From: an uncultured Lachnospiraceae bacterium
GTDB lineage: Bacteria > Bacillota > Clostridia > Lachnospirales > Lachnospiraceae
Length of the DNA stretch: 64,000 bases
Direction: 5' to 3'
Assembly (NCBI GenBank): GCA_910580015.1
Contig: CAJTVT010000011.1
Span: 1-64,000 of the forward strand
The position numbers were made by a program, and so were the translations under genes. Position 1 is the first letter of the stretch. The number at the start of each line of letters is the position of its first letter. The notes beneath the pieces are model-generated. The model was not told where the DNA came from and did no database searches. It saw only the letters and a program-made list of their open reading frames with translations. This document shows positions 43,540 through 53,078 of the stretch, in pieces.

Positions 43540-43570
43540 TTCACTTTTTAATACAAAAGTGAACTTTTTT
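43540..43570 (+). terminator. Terminator of the two-component operon
   Basis: TTCACTTTT and AAAAGTGAA pair perfectly around TAATAC, followed by CTTTTTT. Confidence 0.85.
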
Positions 43571-43708
43571 CGTGTATAATGGTTTTGTGTTGTTTCAAAA
43601 AGTTATATCTATTTTTTATGGGCTGTTTGACAATCTCATCTCTGAAAAAGTGAATAACTCCGCTGCTGGCAGTGGGACATAGAAATGGAAACGCCCCAAA
43701 ATGCAGGA

Positions 43709-43763
43709 CGCGGCATTCGCCAAATGGACACATACAAATGTCCGTTTGGATTATTGCTCGCGG
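43709..43763. repeat. Dispersed palindromic repeat, family B, copy 3
   Basis: Begins CGCGGCATTCGCCAAATGG and ends GTTTGGATTATTGCTCGCGG, with an inner GGACA...TGTCC stem. It ends about 33 bases before the start codon of the deacetylase gene. Confidence 0.65.
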
Positions 43764-43796
43764 AAACAAAAAATCAAAAGAAAGGTCGTGAGCAAC

Positions 43797-44915
43797 ATGG
43801 ATAAAAAAAGAAGAAGACGACGACGTAGAAGAAGACAGGACAGGTATATCCGCACACTGATTTGCATCCTACCACTGCTTCTTATTATCTTGACTGCAAC
43901 CGGAATCACTGCTGCTGTTAGAAAATCTGCCAAAGAAAAAGCAGACAAGCAAAAACAAGATCCACCTATCTCTGCTTCCGATACTAAGAATCAAGAAGAG
44001 GAAACAGACGATATCACAACAAAAGATCCGGATACAGAAAAGACAGAGCCAGAACTTCCAAAAGAAGATGGCAATGAAGATGAGAATAACGACGAGAAGG
44101 ATGACACAACAGAAGAAGAAAAACCATTTACGCTTGCCGATTTGGACAATCCAGAAGGTTTCGATGTTCGTCCCACTGAAAATGGCATTGTGCTCCAGAA
44201 CCAGCAAATCGATCTAAACGGGCTGGACACCACATGTTTAGACTGGGGGCAAGGCGGAGATTTAGATGAATGGAACCGCCCTGCTGGCTGTATGCAATAC
44301 CAGGAGAAATATGGAAAATACAATGCCCACTTTATTGTTGATGAACCTGAGAAAAAAGTGATTTATCTTACTATTGACGAGGGCTACGAATATGGCTGCT
44401 CCTCCAGAATCTTAGATACCTTAAAGGAGAAAAATGTCCATGCTGTGTTCTTTATCACCAAGCCTTATGCAGAACAAAACCCTGACTTAGTGCAGCGTAT
44501 GATTGATGAGGGACACGAAGTTGGAAATCACAGTGTAACACATCCTGCTGCCGGACTTCCTTCACAGGATATTGAAACACAGACCAACGAGGTAATGGAG
44601 AACCACCGTTATATAAAAGAGCAATTTGGTTATGATATGCATTTATTCCGCTATCCAGCCGGAAAATTTAATGAACAATCCGTTGCCCTTTTGAACAACT
44701 TAAATTACAAAAGCTTGTTTTGGAGTTTTGCATATCTAGATTATGATGTAGAAAACCAGCCAGATCCAGCAGAAAGTTTGCAGAAAATTGTGAGTAAGCT
44801 TCATCCTGGCGCTCTTTATCTGCTGCACGGAGAATCTGAGACAAATACCCAGATTCTGGGCGACTTTATCGATCAAGCCCGGGCACAGGGATATGAATTT
44901 AAAGTGTATCAATAA
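43797..44915 (+). CDS. PdaA-like polysaccharide deacetylase, membrane-anchored
   Basis: 372 aa. The start is ATG 43,797 after AAAGG; a GTG nine bases upstream is possible. The N-terminus has a run of nine arginines, then a membrane helix (TLICILPLLLIILTATGITA). An acidic Glu/Asp/Lys linker runs to about residue 115. The NodB-type domain reads VIYLTIDEGYEYG (motif 1, with E where the usual second Asp stands), NHSVTHPA (metal His pair), RYPAGKF and YLLHGES. This pattern is closest to PdaA, which makes the muramic lactam of spore cortex. A cortex role here is an inference. Confidence 0.85.
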   Translation: MDKKRRRRRRRRRQDRYIRTLICILPLLLIILTATGITAAVRKSAKEKADKQKQDPPISASDTKNQEEETDDITTKDPDTEKTEPELPKEDGNEDENNDEKDDTTEEEKPFTLADLDNPEGFDVRPTENGIVLQNQQIDLNGLDTTCLDWGQGGDLDEWNRPAGCMQYQEKYGKYNAHFIVDEPEKKVIYLTIDEGYEYGCSSRILDTLKEKNVHAVFFITKPYAEQNPDLVQRMIDEGHEVGNHSVTHPAAGLPSQDIETQTNEVMENHRYIKEQFGYDMHLFRYPAGKFNEQSVALLNNLNYKSLFWSFAYLDYDVENQPDPAESLQKIVSKLHPGALYLLHGESETNTQILGDFIDQARAQGYEFKVYQ

Positions 44916-44936
44916 TTAAAAGTCAAATTTTGCAAC

Positions 44937-45043
44937 AAAAGAGGCTGTTTCAAAATACCGCTTATATACAATATATGGATGAGATTCTTGTGCTCTGAAA
45001 CCATATCTTGTATATAACAGCTATTTTTCAACAGCCTCTTTTT
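44937..45043. terminator. Large bidirectional hairpin between convergent genes
   Basis: Outer stem AAAAGAGGCTGTT with AACAGCCTCTTTTT, inner stem TATATACAATATATGG with CCATATCTTGTATATA. It separates the deacetylase and prfC, with T-runs on both sides. Confidence 0.85.
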
Positions 45044-45057
45044 ACTTTATAGCACAG

Positions 45058-46647
45058 TTAATTTCGCCCAAATTCAGCAAGCTTCAGTCCTTCATTCCGA
45101 TCCAGAGTCATCCCCACACTCCAACTATTGACAAACAACAACAGAGGATTCCCTTTCAAATCCTGTATTTTCTTCATATCGGAAGTTCCTGTCAGTTTAT
45201 CCATATCAATCTCTTCATTTTCAATCCAGCGGATATGTTCATAGGGCAGATTTTCTAGTCGGATATCCACATTATATTCATTTTCCAGACGGTACTTTAA
45301 CACATCAAACTGCAAGACACCCACGACTCCTACAATAATTTCCTCCATACCAGTATGATATTCCTGAAAAATCTGAATCGCACCCTCCTGGGCAATCTGG
45401 GTAATTCCTTTTACAAACTGCTTTCGCTTCATTGTGTCCATCTGGCGGACTCTCGCGAAATGTTCTGGTGCAAAGGTCGGTATTCCTTCAAAGGCAAATT
45501 TATCCGCAGCCGTTGTTATCGTATCTCCAATGGCAAACACTCCTGGATCAAAAACACCAATAATATCTCCTGCATATGCTTCCTCAATGATTTTGCGCTC
45601 CTGAGCCATCATCTGTTGCGGCTGAGATAGACGCATTTTTCTACCTCCCTGGATATGGGTAACCTCCATGCCCGCATCAAATTTGCCTGAACAGATCCGC
45701 ATAAATGCAATCCTGTCTCGATGAGCCTTATTCATATTTGCCTGGATCTTAAATACAAAAGCAGAAAAATCCGTAGAAAATGGGTCGATCTCCCCCACAT
45801 CTGCTTTTCTGGGCAGAGGTGAAGTCGTCATTTTCAAGAAATGCTGCAAAAAAGTTTCCACGCCGAAATTTGTAAGGGCTGATCCAAAAAATACTGGAGA
45901 CAACTCTCCCTTCGCCACCAGCTCCATATCAAATTCTGCACTGGCTCCGTCCAAAAGTTCCACTTCCTCCAGCAATGTTGCCCTGGCGTCCGCACCAATC
46001 TCTGCCTCCAACTTCGGATCGTCAATGTCAATATCCCGCTCCACGCCTTCCTTGGTACCTTTGAGCGTATCTTCAAAAATCATTACTTTTTTGGTATTTC
46101 GATCATACACACCTTTAAAATTTTTTCCAGATCCAATGGGCCAGTTCACTGGACAGGTGGCAATTCCCAACTCTTTCTCAATCTCATCTAACAAATCAAA
46201 GGTATCGTTGGCATCCCGGTCCATCTTATTAATAAATGTAAAAATGGGGATATGGCGCATCACACATACTTTAAACAATTTCCGCGTCTGCGCCTCCACG
46301 CCCTTCGATCCGTCTATCACCATAACAGCAGAATCCGCCGCCATCAGGGTACGGTAAGTGTCCTCTGAGAAATCCTGATGTCCTGGCGTATCAAGGATAT
46401 TAATACAGTAACCATCATAATTAAACTGCAATACGGAAGAGGTTACTGAAATTCCTCTCTCCTTTTCAATCTCCATCCAGTCAGACACTGCATGCCTTGC
46501 TGTCGCTTTACCCTTCACTGACCCTGCAAGATTAATCGCTCCGCCATACAAAAGAAATTTTTCAGTCAAGGTGGTCTTACCTGCGTCTGGATGAGATATA
46601 ATCGCAAAAGTCCTTCGTTTCTCTATTTCTTGTTGCAAATCAGCCAA
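45058..46647 (-). CDS. prfC: Peptide chain release factor 3
   Basis: A 529-aa GTPase that recycles RF1/RF2 from the ribosome. GTP motifs are AIISHPDAGKTTLTEK (P loop), DTPGHQDFSEDTY and FINKMDRD. The probable start is TTG 46,647, 8 bases after GTGAGG, which gives the same length as the E. coli protein; ATGs further upstream lack good sites. C-terminal RF3 domains are complete. It lies alone between the MATE gene and the convergent deacetylase. Confidence 0.95.
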   Translation of the reverse strand: MADLQQEIEKRRTFAIISHPDAGKTTLTEKFLLYGGAINLAGSVKGKATARHAVSDWMEIEKERGISVTSSVLQFNYDGYCINILDTPGHQDFSEDTYRTLMAADSAVMVIDGSKGVEAQTRKLFKVCVMRHIPIFTFINKMDRDANDTFDLLDEIEKELGIATCPVNWPIGSGKNFKGVYDRNTKKVMIFEDTLKGTKEGVERDIDIDDPKLEAEIGADARATLLEEVELLDGASAEFDMELVAKGELSPVFFGSALTNFGVETFLQHFLKMTTSPLPRKADVGEIDPFSTDFSAFVFKIQANMNKAHRDRIAFMRICSGKFDAGMEVTHIQGGRKMRLSQPQQMMAQERKIIEEAYAGDIIGVFDPGVFAIGDTITTAADKFAFEGIPTFAPEHFARVRQMDTMKRKQFVKGITQIAQEGAIQIFQEYHTGMEEIIVGVVGVLQFDVLKYRLENEYNVDIRLENLPYEHIRWIENEEIDMDKLTGTSDMKKIQDLKGNPLLLFVNSWSVGMTLDRNEGLKLAEFGRN

Positions 46648-46773
46648 ACTATTTTCCTCACTTTCCAAATATTCCACTGTACACATTACCTCTGTGCACA
46701 AATCATTCCGCTGTATATGGTAACACATGCCACTTTACAGTGCAAGATACTTTGTCACTCCACCAAACGATAT

Positions 46774-48168
46774 CTATGATTTTATTCTCTGTTCTCCCAT
46801 ACGCATTCCTTCTCTTGCACGTCTCTTATGGGCAGAAAACACTATCATAAAACAGATCGTGTGCACCAAGGCAGTCAACGTCCAAGACACTGGATAAGAC
46901 ACATACAAAACCCACAAACTACGATGCTGGCTAAAAACAGTGAAAATCCATATAATACGAAATCCACAAGCGCCTAACAACGATACCACCATAGGAAGAA
47001 CCGCAGAACCAATTCCCCGCAAGCCGCCCACCAGCACTTCCATAATTCCACACAGACAATATGTTGTGCAAATCACAGACAACCGCAACATCCCCACTTC
47101 TATGATTTGAGGATCGGACGAATAAATGCCAAGGAGCTGATTTCCCAACCAATAAGAAGCCCACCCCATGGACAGCCCTACCACTGTTACCATGACAAAA
47201 CATTCCAACAATACCTTTACAATTCTCTTATAATTTCCAGCACCAAAATTCTGACTCGTAAAACTTAACGCTGTCTGATGATAGGAATTCATGGCCATAT
47301 AAATAAAACCTTCGATATTCGACGCAGCGGTATTTCCAGCCATAGCCACAGAACCAAAGGAATTGACGGAAGATTGAATCAATACATTTGACAGAGAAAA
47401 TACGGTTCCCTGGAGTCCTGCCGGAAATCCAATCCGCATAATTTGGAAAACCTTGTCACGCTTCATAGAAAGCTTCGACAGATGTACTTGGCATCCTCCC
47501 TCCATATGCATCATACAACGCATAATCAGAGCGGCAGACACACATTGAGAAATCACAGTTGCCAGGGCAACCCCTGCCACCCCCATTTCAAATCCAATCA
47601 CAAAGATCAAATTCAATATAATATTTATGACGCCTGCCGCCAAAAGATAATACAGAGGACGTCTGGTATCTCCCACTGCCCGCAAAATTGAACTGCCAAA
47701 ATTGTACAAGAGAATCACAGGCATTCCTGCAAAATAAATTCGAATATACAATACTGCTTGACTCAACACATCCTGAGGCGTCCCCATAAGAATCAAAATT
47801 TCAGGCGCCGCCAAGATCCCAATCACAAGAAGAATCACGCCACAGACAATACTTAGAACCAGGGAGCTGTGTACTGTCTCCCCCATTTCCCGTTCCTTTC
47901 TCGCCCCATAAAACTGTGCTACCATAACATTGGCTCCCACAGAAAATCCGATAAACAAATTTGTAAGCAGATTAATCAACGATGCATTCGCTCCTACCGC
48001 CGCCAATGCCGTACTTCCCGCAAATCTTCCCACAACCACCATATCCGCCGCATTAAATAAAAGCTGCAAAATGCTTGAAATCATCAGCGGAATGGAAAAA
48101 GCTAATATTTTAGGAAAAATAGAACCACTACACATGTCAATTTCATAAGATTTCGCTTTCATCTCCAC
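46774..48168 (-). CDS. MATE family efflux transporter
   Basis: A 464-aa protein with about twelve membrane helices in two halves, starting MEMKAKSYEIDMCSGSIFPK. Typical MATE text includes FNAADMVVVGRFAGSTALAA and AVGDTRRPLYYLLAAGVINI. Such transporters export cationic compounds or drugs in exchange for sodium or protons. The substrate is not predictable. The start is GTG 48,168 or ATG 48,162; neither has a strong ribosome site. Confidence 0.93.
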   Translation of the reverse strand: MEMKAKSYEIDMCSGSIFPKILAFSIPLMISSILQLLFNAADMVVVGRFAGSTALAAVGANASLINLLTNLFIGFSVGANVMVAQFYGARKEREMGETVHSSLVLSIVCGVILLVIGILAAPEILILMGTPQDVLSQAVLYIRIYFAGMPVILLYNFGSSILRAVGDTRRPLYYLLAAGVINIILNLIFVIGFEMGVAGVALATVISQCVSAALIMRCMMHMEGGCQVHLSKLSMKRDKVFQIMRIGFPAGLQGTVFSLSNVLIQSSVNSFGSVAMAGNTAASNIEGFIYMAMNSYHQTALSFTSQNFGAGNYKRIVKVLLECFVMVTVVGLSMGWASYWLGNQLLGIYSSDPQIIEVGMLRLSVICTTYCLCGIMEVLVGGLRGIGSAVLPMVVSLLGACGFRIIWIFTVFSQHRSLWVLYVSYPVSWTLTALVHTICFMIVFSAHKRRAREGMRMGEQRIKS

Positions 48169-48179
48169 TCAATGGAAAA

Positions 48180-48212
48180 CTGCCGCCGATGATTCTGGCA
48201 GCAGCTTCCTAT
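48180..48212 (-). terminator. Terminator-like hairpin between the lipoprotein and MATE genes
   Basis: CTGCTGCC and GGCGGCAG pair with one T-G pair, followed on the minus strand by TTTTCC. It ends the upstream lipoprotein transcript just before the MATE start. Confidence 0.7.
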
Positions 48213-48228
48213 CCTCCAATCTAAAACC

Positions 48229-49215
48229 TTATTTAATGGAAAACTTCACAGTCTTTACATTTCCCGCTTTATCTGTAACCTTAAGTACGTAACTCCCCTT
48301 CTTTGACACAGACTTTCCATTTTTGATACTCTTGCCATTCAAAGTTGCCTTCTTTACACCAGAAAGCTTATCCTGGAACTTAATAGTGACCTTACCTTTA
48401 TAATCTCTAGCCTTTACACTGACTGTGGGCTTTGTCTTATCTATGGTAAATTTCAAAGTCTTACTGCTTCCAGACAATAATTTGACCTTTAGACTGTAAG
48501 TCCCTTCCTTTTTGGCCGTATAAACATTCTCTGGCTGTACTTCCTGATTCACCTTAAAACTTGTGATAACGCCTTCTGATTCCACTTTTACTTTTTTGTT
48601 ATTCCGATAATACGCTTTATTCTTAACCCCGCTAAAAATACATTTTTTATTGTCCGCATATTTTTTACTGCTGACTGCATAGATACGTTCTGCGCTGTGA
48701 AGCGTTTTCAGCGAATACTGTACCGTATATTTGTCCTTTAGCAGCTTTCCGTTGGTTTTATAAACCTGAAATGGATATTTGATCTGAAATGAAAAATCTG
48801 CCATACTCCCAAGGGATGCCCCTCCCAATTCTCCCAATTCATCTTCCAGGGCCTTGGTAATTCCAGCAACATCCATCACCGCCTGTTTTTTATTCAATAC
48901 AACAAATAAACTTTTGGTATCTTTTGCTGAAAATTTTCGTGATGATTGGTACATATTATGCTCCACACCATTGCGCTTTACCTTCCCCTCATATTTATAC
49001 CCCATGGTTTTCATGGCGGCCTCAAAGGAGCCATATCCCATATTCACCAATTCTTTTTCAATCTCTGCCTCTTCCCATTTGGTCACATAAATCTTATCAT
49101 TAATTTTCGAGGACAAATTGCTGTTAATTTGAACATTTTCTTCCATTCCGCAGCCACCTAGCAACATGCCAATGATACATATCACGACTGCCAGCCATAT
49201 TTTTTTACTCTTCAT
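48229..49215 (-). CDS. Lipoprotein with two C-terminal Ig-like domains
   Basis: 328 aa. The start ATG 49,215 follows GGAGG by 10 bases. The signal peptide ends in the lipobox LLGGC (Cys about residue 21). The middle (about 40-210) is a mixed domain of unknown type. Two beta-sandwich-like segments follow: VNQEVQPENVYTAKKEGTYS, and VTIKFQDKLSGVKKATLNGK with VLKVTDKAGNVKTVKFSI, which resemble bacterial Ig-like repeats. It should be anchored outside the membrane. I recognise no specific function. It lies between the MATE gene and spoIIIAH. Confidence 0.85.
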   Translation of the reverse strand: MKSKKIWLAVVICIIGMLLGGCGMEENVQINSNLSSKINDKIYVTKWEEAEIEKELVNMGYGSFEAAMKTMGYKYEGKVKRNGVEHNMYQSSRKFSAKDTKSLFVVLNKKQAVMDVAGITKALEDELGELGGASLGSMADFSFQIKYPFQVYKTNGKLLKDKYTVQYSLKTLHSAERIYAVSSKKYADNKKCIFSGVKNKAYYRNNKKVKVESEGVITSFKVNQEVQPENVYTAKKEGTYSLKVKLLSGSSKTLKFTIDKTKPTVSVKARDYKGKVTIKFQDKLSGVKKATLNGKSIKNGKSVSKKGSYVLKVTDKAGNVKTVKFSIK

Positions 49216-49354
49216 TTTAAAAGTTCCTCCTTTTGCGGGATTGACCCGCAGTTCTTTTTTAACACGGTTTCCTCTCCTATCATAATACCTTTTTCTCTTC
49301 TGCGCAAGCCATATTACTTTGACTGTCAAAAATCTGAAGGAACTTCTTATAAGA

Positions 49355-49404
49355 CAAAAAATGGACAGAAACGGCCTGCCTCAAAAGCTTGCCGTTCCTG
49401 CCCA
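49355..49404 (-). terminator. Terminator of the spoIIIA operon
   Basis: GGGCAGGAACGGC and GCCGTTTCTGTCC pair with few mismatches around AAGCTTTTGAGGCAG, followed on the minus strand by ATTTTTTG, 20 bases after the spoIIIAH stop. Confidence 0.8.
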
Positions 49405-49425
49405 TATCAGCCAACTATTTTTTTC

Positions 49426-50268
49426 TCAGCTTACAGGCGTATTTTCTGCATTTTCTGAGTTATCTGTTCCCTCTTGACCTTCTGGTGCGGTTCCATCCTC
49501 GGCGCCTGTGGTTCCGTCTGTCGTTCCATCTTCAGCGCCTGTGGTTCCGTCTGTCGTCCCATTCGTTTCATTATCTGTGTTCTCTGTCGTAGTTGCAGAG
49601 GAAATCGGTGTAATCACAATATTCTGCGCTTCTACATTGGTCTTGCGCCTTACAATATCCTCAATCTGGGCACGTTTTGCGTCTGTCACCTCTCCCATAT
49701 TTAACACCACATCTGCATTATTATCCGTAATGCTTACAACCACATCCGTAAATCCTTTCGCTTCTAAGAGCATTTCAGCCGCTGCTTCCCGCTCTGCAAT
49801 ATCTGTCATAGCAATCATAGCGTTGATTGCGTCCTGTTTCTGTTCTTCTGTAATATTGACATTATTAATCACTTCCAGCAAAGATGCCTTGTTTTGGGAG
49901 CGAACCTGTTCCCGATTTAATTTTACCTCTGACACAAAATCCACGTTGCTGACATTCGAGCTGGTAAGGACTGCCTGCCCAGGATTTTGCCCGTTTGCAT
50001 TCCCACTGCTGGCTATCTCCTCCCCCGTCTGAACTCCCTCCGCCCCTGTAGAAGTCTCTGCACTGTCTTCGGTGTCCGTGAAAATATCTTCCACGCTATA
50101 AACATCTTCATCTGAAATTTCATATGTACTTTCATTGGTATCTGCGCTTGCCTCTTTTGCAAGATCACTGTCACTTTGGCTTCCCGTATATTGCAAATAG
50201 CCTGCCACGGCGATCATAAGAGCCAAAGCCGTAATGATGATCTGATTTTTTTTGAAAACTTTTCTCAA
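49426..50268 (-). CDS. spoIIIAH: Stage III sporulation protein AH
   Basis: A 280-aa mother-cell protein that pairs with SpoIIQ across the two membranes in the feeding channel. A membrane helix is at residues 10-27, then an acidic linker. The YscJ/FliF-like ring domain includes AEREAAAEMLLEAKGFTDVV and RKTNVEAQNIVITPI (about 155-225). The tail has a repeated DGTTGAEDGT segment not needed by the family. TTG 50,268 lies 9 bases after AGGAGG and is the likely start. Last gene of the operon. Confidence 0.95.
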   Translation of the reverse strand: MRKVFKKNQIIITALALMIAVAGYLQYTGSQSDSDLAKEASADTNESTYEISDEDVYSVEDIFTDTEDSAETSTGAEGVQTGEEIASSGNANGQNPGQAVLTSSNVSNVDFVSEVKLNREQVRSQNKASLLEVINNVNITEEQKQDAINAMIAMTDIAEREAAAEMLLEAKGFTDVVVSITDNNADVVLNMGEVTDAKRAQIEDIVRRKTNVEAQNIVITPISSATTTENTDNETNGTTDGTTGAEDGTTDGTTGAEDGTAPEGQEGTDNSENAENTPVS

Positions 50269-50283
50269 ATTGATGCCCTCCTG

Positions 50284-50859
50284 TCAATTCATCTTTACTA
50301 CCTTAATTTTATGTGCTTCCACTGAAAATAATGCTAAAACTGCATCAGAAATATTTTTCACTATTTTTGCATCCCCACCTCCCTCCGCCACTACTAGCAC
50401 TCCTTCCACCTTGGGCGCCACCTCCTTTTTTACAAAGGGCTCGCCAGCACTTGTACCATTTTGAGAATAAACCGTCTCCTCCTGAAACTGCCCTTCTGTG
50501 GAACTACGTTTGACAGCTCCATCCTGCTCAGAGCTATTTTGACTGTTCTGAGTTCTATCCTTCTCCACCACAAGCTCACCCTCATCTTGAAGCGTAATCA
50601 TCACTTTCACCTTTCCAACCCCCTCTACATCCGCCAATACTTGCTCTAATCTGCGCTCCAGGCTTTTTCCATAACTTGCCGCCGTTATATTTGAGCGCTC
50701 CTCTTGCACCTGACTTTGTGAATCTTCGTCTTGCCCTTTTTCCTTGTGTTCCACCGGAATCGCCACCACCAGCAGCAGAATCCCAACAAGTGCTCCTATC
50801 AGAAGTTGGTTTTTGGGAATCTTTTTGAGCTTATCCAGAGAAAAACCCTCTTTTTTCAT
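50284..50859 (-). CDS. spoIIIAG: Stage III sporulation protein AG
   Basis: A 191-aa ring-forming channel protein. The membrane helix QLLIGALVGILLLVVAI is at about residues 18-35. The C-terminal ring domain includes LERRLEQVLADVEGVGKVKV and KVEGVLVVAEGGGDAKIVKN (about 70-190). It lies 18 bases after spoIIIAF in transcription order. Confidence 0.95.
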   Translation of the reverse strand: MKKEGFSLDKLKKIPKNQLLIGALVGILLLVVAIPVEHKEKGQDEDSQSQVQEERSNITAASYGKSLERRLEQVLADVEGVGKVKVMITLQDEGELVVEKDRTQNSQNSSEQDGAVKRSSTEGQFQEETVYSQNGTSAGEPFVKKEVAPKVEGVLVVAEGGGDAKIVKNISDAVLALFSVEAHKIKVVKMN

Positions 50860-50877
50860 ATCTTATTCTGTGCCTCC

Positions 50878-51426
50878 TCACTTTATTGCAATGTTGACCT
50901 GCTCCTCCTTTAGCCGATAGTATTCCATCAGTTCCTGTTTCAGTTCATATACTTTAGGATATTCCTTGCTCCTATCTGCAAAGGATGCCTTTTGCACAAA
51001 AATCCCATCGTCCTCCTGAAATGACGCTGTAATCTCAATGGATTCTACCTGATAATCCTCTGATAGCTGCACTTTGGCCTCTTGGACTAAAAGCTGTTTT
51101 TCCTCTGCAATACGGCTCACATCCATCTCCAGCGCATGTTCATATTCCTGCAAATAACGTTCTTTCTGTTGCCATTCCAAATGCTCGGTATCTAATTTCA
51201 AATTATCCATCTCCTGAAAAAAACCTGCCTGGCTGATTTTTTCTCGAAGCACTTCCTCATTTCCCATCAGCGACAGCACTGGAGACATTACTAGAATCGT
51301 CAACAGCATTCCAGAAAAAAAACGCACATATTTTTGGTAATTGTCTTTGGGAAGCAAATGCAGAACAACCGTCAATAAAATATAAAAGCAAACCAGATTT
51401 TTTACCCAGGCATATATATAACCCAT
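50878..51426 (-). CDS. spoIIIAF: Stage III sporulation protein AF
   Basis: A 182-aa protein with two N-terminal membrane helices (VCFYILLTVVLHLLP and FFSGMLLTILVMSPVLSLMG). A coiled coil and a small alpha/beta domain (QVESIEITASFQEDDG) follow. It is part of the channel membrane complex. Position between AE and AG and length fit. Confidence 0.94.
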   Translation of the reverse strand: MGYIYAWVKNLVCFYILLTVVLHLLPKDNYQKYVRFFSGMLLTILVMSPVLSLMGNEEVLREKISQAGFFQEMDNLKLDTEHLEWQQKERYLQEYEHALEMDVSRIAEEKQLLVQEAKVQLSEDYQVESIEITASFQEDDGIFVQKASFADRSKEYPKVYELKQELMEYYRLKEEQVNIAIK

Positions 51427-51439
51427 ACCTGCTCCTCTC

Positions 51440-52651
51440 TCAGCGGTTAAAAGTCGTCGCCGCTGTTATCATTGCTATGGTAACTAGAAACATCACGGTT
51501 GTGGTGGTAACCACTTTTCCAAGCAGCCTGCCCCCCTCTCCTGCCCCTCCAATGCTTCCAATCATGCGTTTATCTGCCACTGGCTGTATCATAGCTTCCA
51601 AAAGTTTATACAAAAACGTCATAACCCACACTTTGATCAACGGGCCAGCACACAACAACAGGAGCACAATAATCGCCGCCAGTCCAATCCCGTTTTTTAT
51701 GATAATCCCAGAACCAACCATGATCTCTGTCACTGCATTGATGGAAGCGCCAAGCCCTGGAACAAGTCCTGCTGTCTTGGCAATCATGCTGGATTTAAAC
51801 GTGTCAATCACTGGCGTCAACAAATTTTGCACCACATTAATACCGATCACCACAGTAAACAAAAATTTCATAATCCACAAAATTCCTGATTTCACCAGAT
51901 TTGTCATTCTGGACAACATCTCTTCCTCTGTCAAATAATTCATCAGCTCCAACACCACATAGATTTGAATCCCTGGAACAATCAGATATTGCATCAACCA
52001 TTCCATGCCATAAATCAGTAAAAACGTCAAATCATAAAATCCGGCTGCCGTGGTGATCTGACCAGAAAATACCAAACTTGTGGTAAAGGTCGGGATCAAT
52101 ATTTTCAGAAACGTCATCATCTGATCAATCACTCCCACTGTCACATCTCGCAGAATAAAAAAAGACTTCATCAAGAGTGCCATCAAAAGCATATACACCA
52201 TATAAAAACTGATCTCCGTCACTGCTGGACGTTCAAATACGTTGGCAAAATTATATAAAATGGCAAATACCATACAAAGCAGCACCATCTGAATCATATT
52301 TCCCCGAAAGGACTGTATTTCTGAGAATACCGCAGAAAAAATCCCTTCCATCAGCCACCCCTTGTCAATCTCCTCTCCCTCCACAAGCAATTCCACCAAT
52401 TTTCGAAAATCGAGACCTGCAATCTGTTCCTGCTGTCCAAGCAACTTGTCAATCTCTGAGAAATCCAGCTCATCTAGATATCCCTCCATCGTCTCCTGCC
52501 ATTCCTGATCCTGACGTAAAGGATTATCCTGCTGCAAGGGCGTTGCTGCCGCCAGCACTGTCCTACCTGTGCAAAACAAACACAACAAACTTGCAAAAAT
52601 CAGGATTCCCATCCAGATTCTTTTTCTGTTCTGGATCTTTTTCCCATTCAT
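51440..52651 (-). CDS. spoIIIAE: Stage III sporulation protein AE
   Basis: A 403-aa polytopic membrane protein with a signal-like N-terminus and about seven helices. Conserved segments include FLKILIPTFTTSLVFSGQIT and GLVPGLGASINAVTEIMVGS. It is a core membrane part of the mother-cell feeding channel. Confidence 0.96.
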   Translation of the reverse strand: MNGKKIQNRKRIWMGILIFASLLCLFCTGRTVLAAATPLQQDNPLRQDQEWQETMEGYLDELDFSEIDKLLGQQEQIAGLDFRKLVELLVEGEEIDKGWLMEGIFSAVFSEIQSFRGNMIQMVLLCMVFAILYNFANVFERPAVTEISFYMVYMLLMALLMKSFFILRDVTVGVIDQMMTFLKILIPTFTTSLVFSGQITTAAGFYDLTFLLIYGMEWLMQYLIVPGIQIYVVLELMNYLTEEEMLSRMTNLVKSGILWIMKFLFTVVIGINVVQNLLTPVIDTFKSSMIAKTAGLVPGLGASINAVTEIMVGSGIIIKNGIGLAAIIVLLLLCAGPLIKVWVMTFLYKLLEAMIQPVADKRMIGSIGGAGEGGRLLGKVVTTTTVMFLVTIAMITAATTFNR

Positions 52652-52679
52652 ACATAATCCCTTTCTGTCCGCTTTTTGC

Positions 52680-53066
52680 TCAACTTAAAAAATCCCCAAT
52701 TGTCTCTAGCAACACCATAATGACTGGCATACTAATCACCAAAATCGAAAGCTTTCCAAACATTTCAATCTGCCCTGCCACCGCCTGATAACCAGCATCC
52801 TTACACAAGCTGGCAGAAAATTCTGACACATAGGTAATGCCGATCATTTTGATCAAGATTCCAATATAGCTGGTGTCTAGATTCACATAGTCCTGCATAC
52901 GGTTGACCACAGATATGACGAGCTGAAGCTTGGACATAATAAAATAAAAAATGCACAGAGATACCCCCAGGGTTACAAAGAGCTCGTATTCCTTTTTCTG
53001 ACCCTTTAACATAATGCCAAGAAGGGCTCCCACAATCCCCATAATTGCAATTTTAACAATATCCAT
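52680..53066 (-). CDS. spoIIIAD: Stage III sporulation protein AD
   Basis: A 128-aa membrane protein with about four helices (IAIMGIVGALLGIMLKGQKK, IGILIKMIGITYVSEFSASL). Length and sequence match the family. It follows spoIIIAC by 12 bases. Confidence 0.96.
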   Translation of the reverse strand: MDIVKIAIMGIVGALLGIMLKGQKKEYELFVTLGVSLCIFYFIMSKLQLVISVVNRMQDYVNLDTSYIGILIKMIGITYVSEFSASLCKDAGYQAVAGQIEMFGKLSILVISMPVIMVLLETIGDFLS

Positions 53067-53078
53067 GATTCCCCTCCG

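Larger units (their letters stand above)
43486..43796. other. Gene-free stretch between the two-component system and the deacetylase
   Basis: It contains the terminator of the two-component genes, a TATAAT at 43,575-43,580 without a clear -35, and a family B repeat close to the next gene. No credible gene. Confidence 0.6.
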
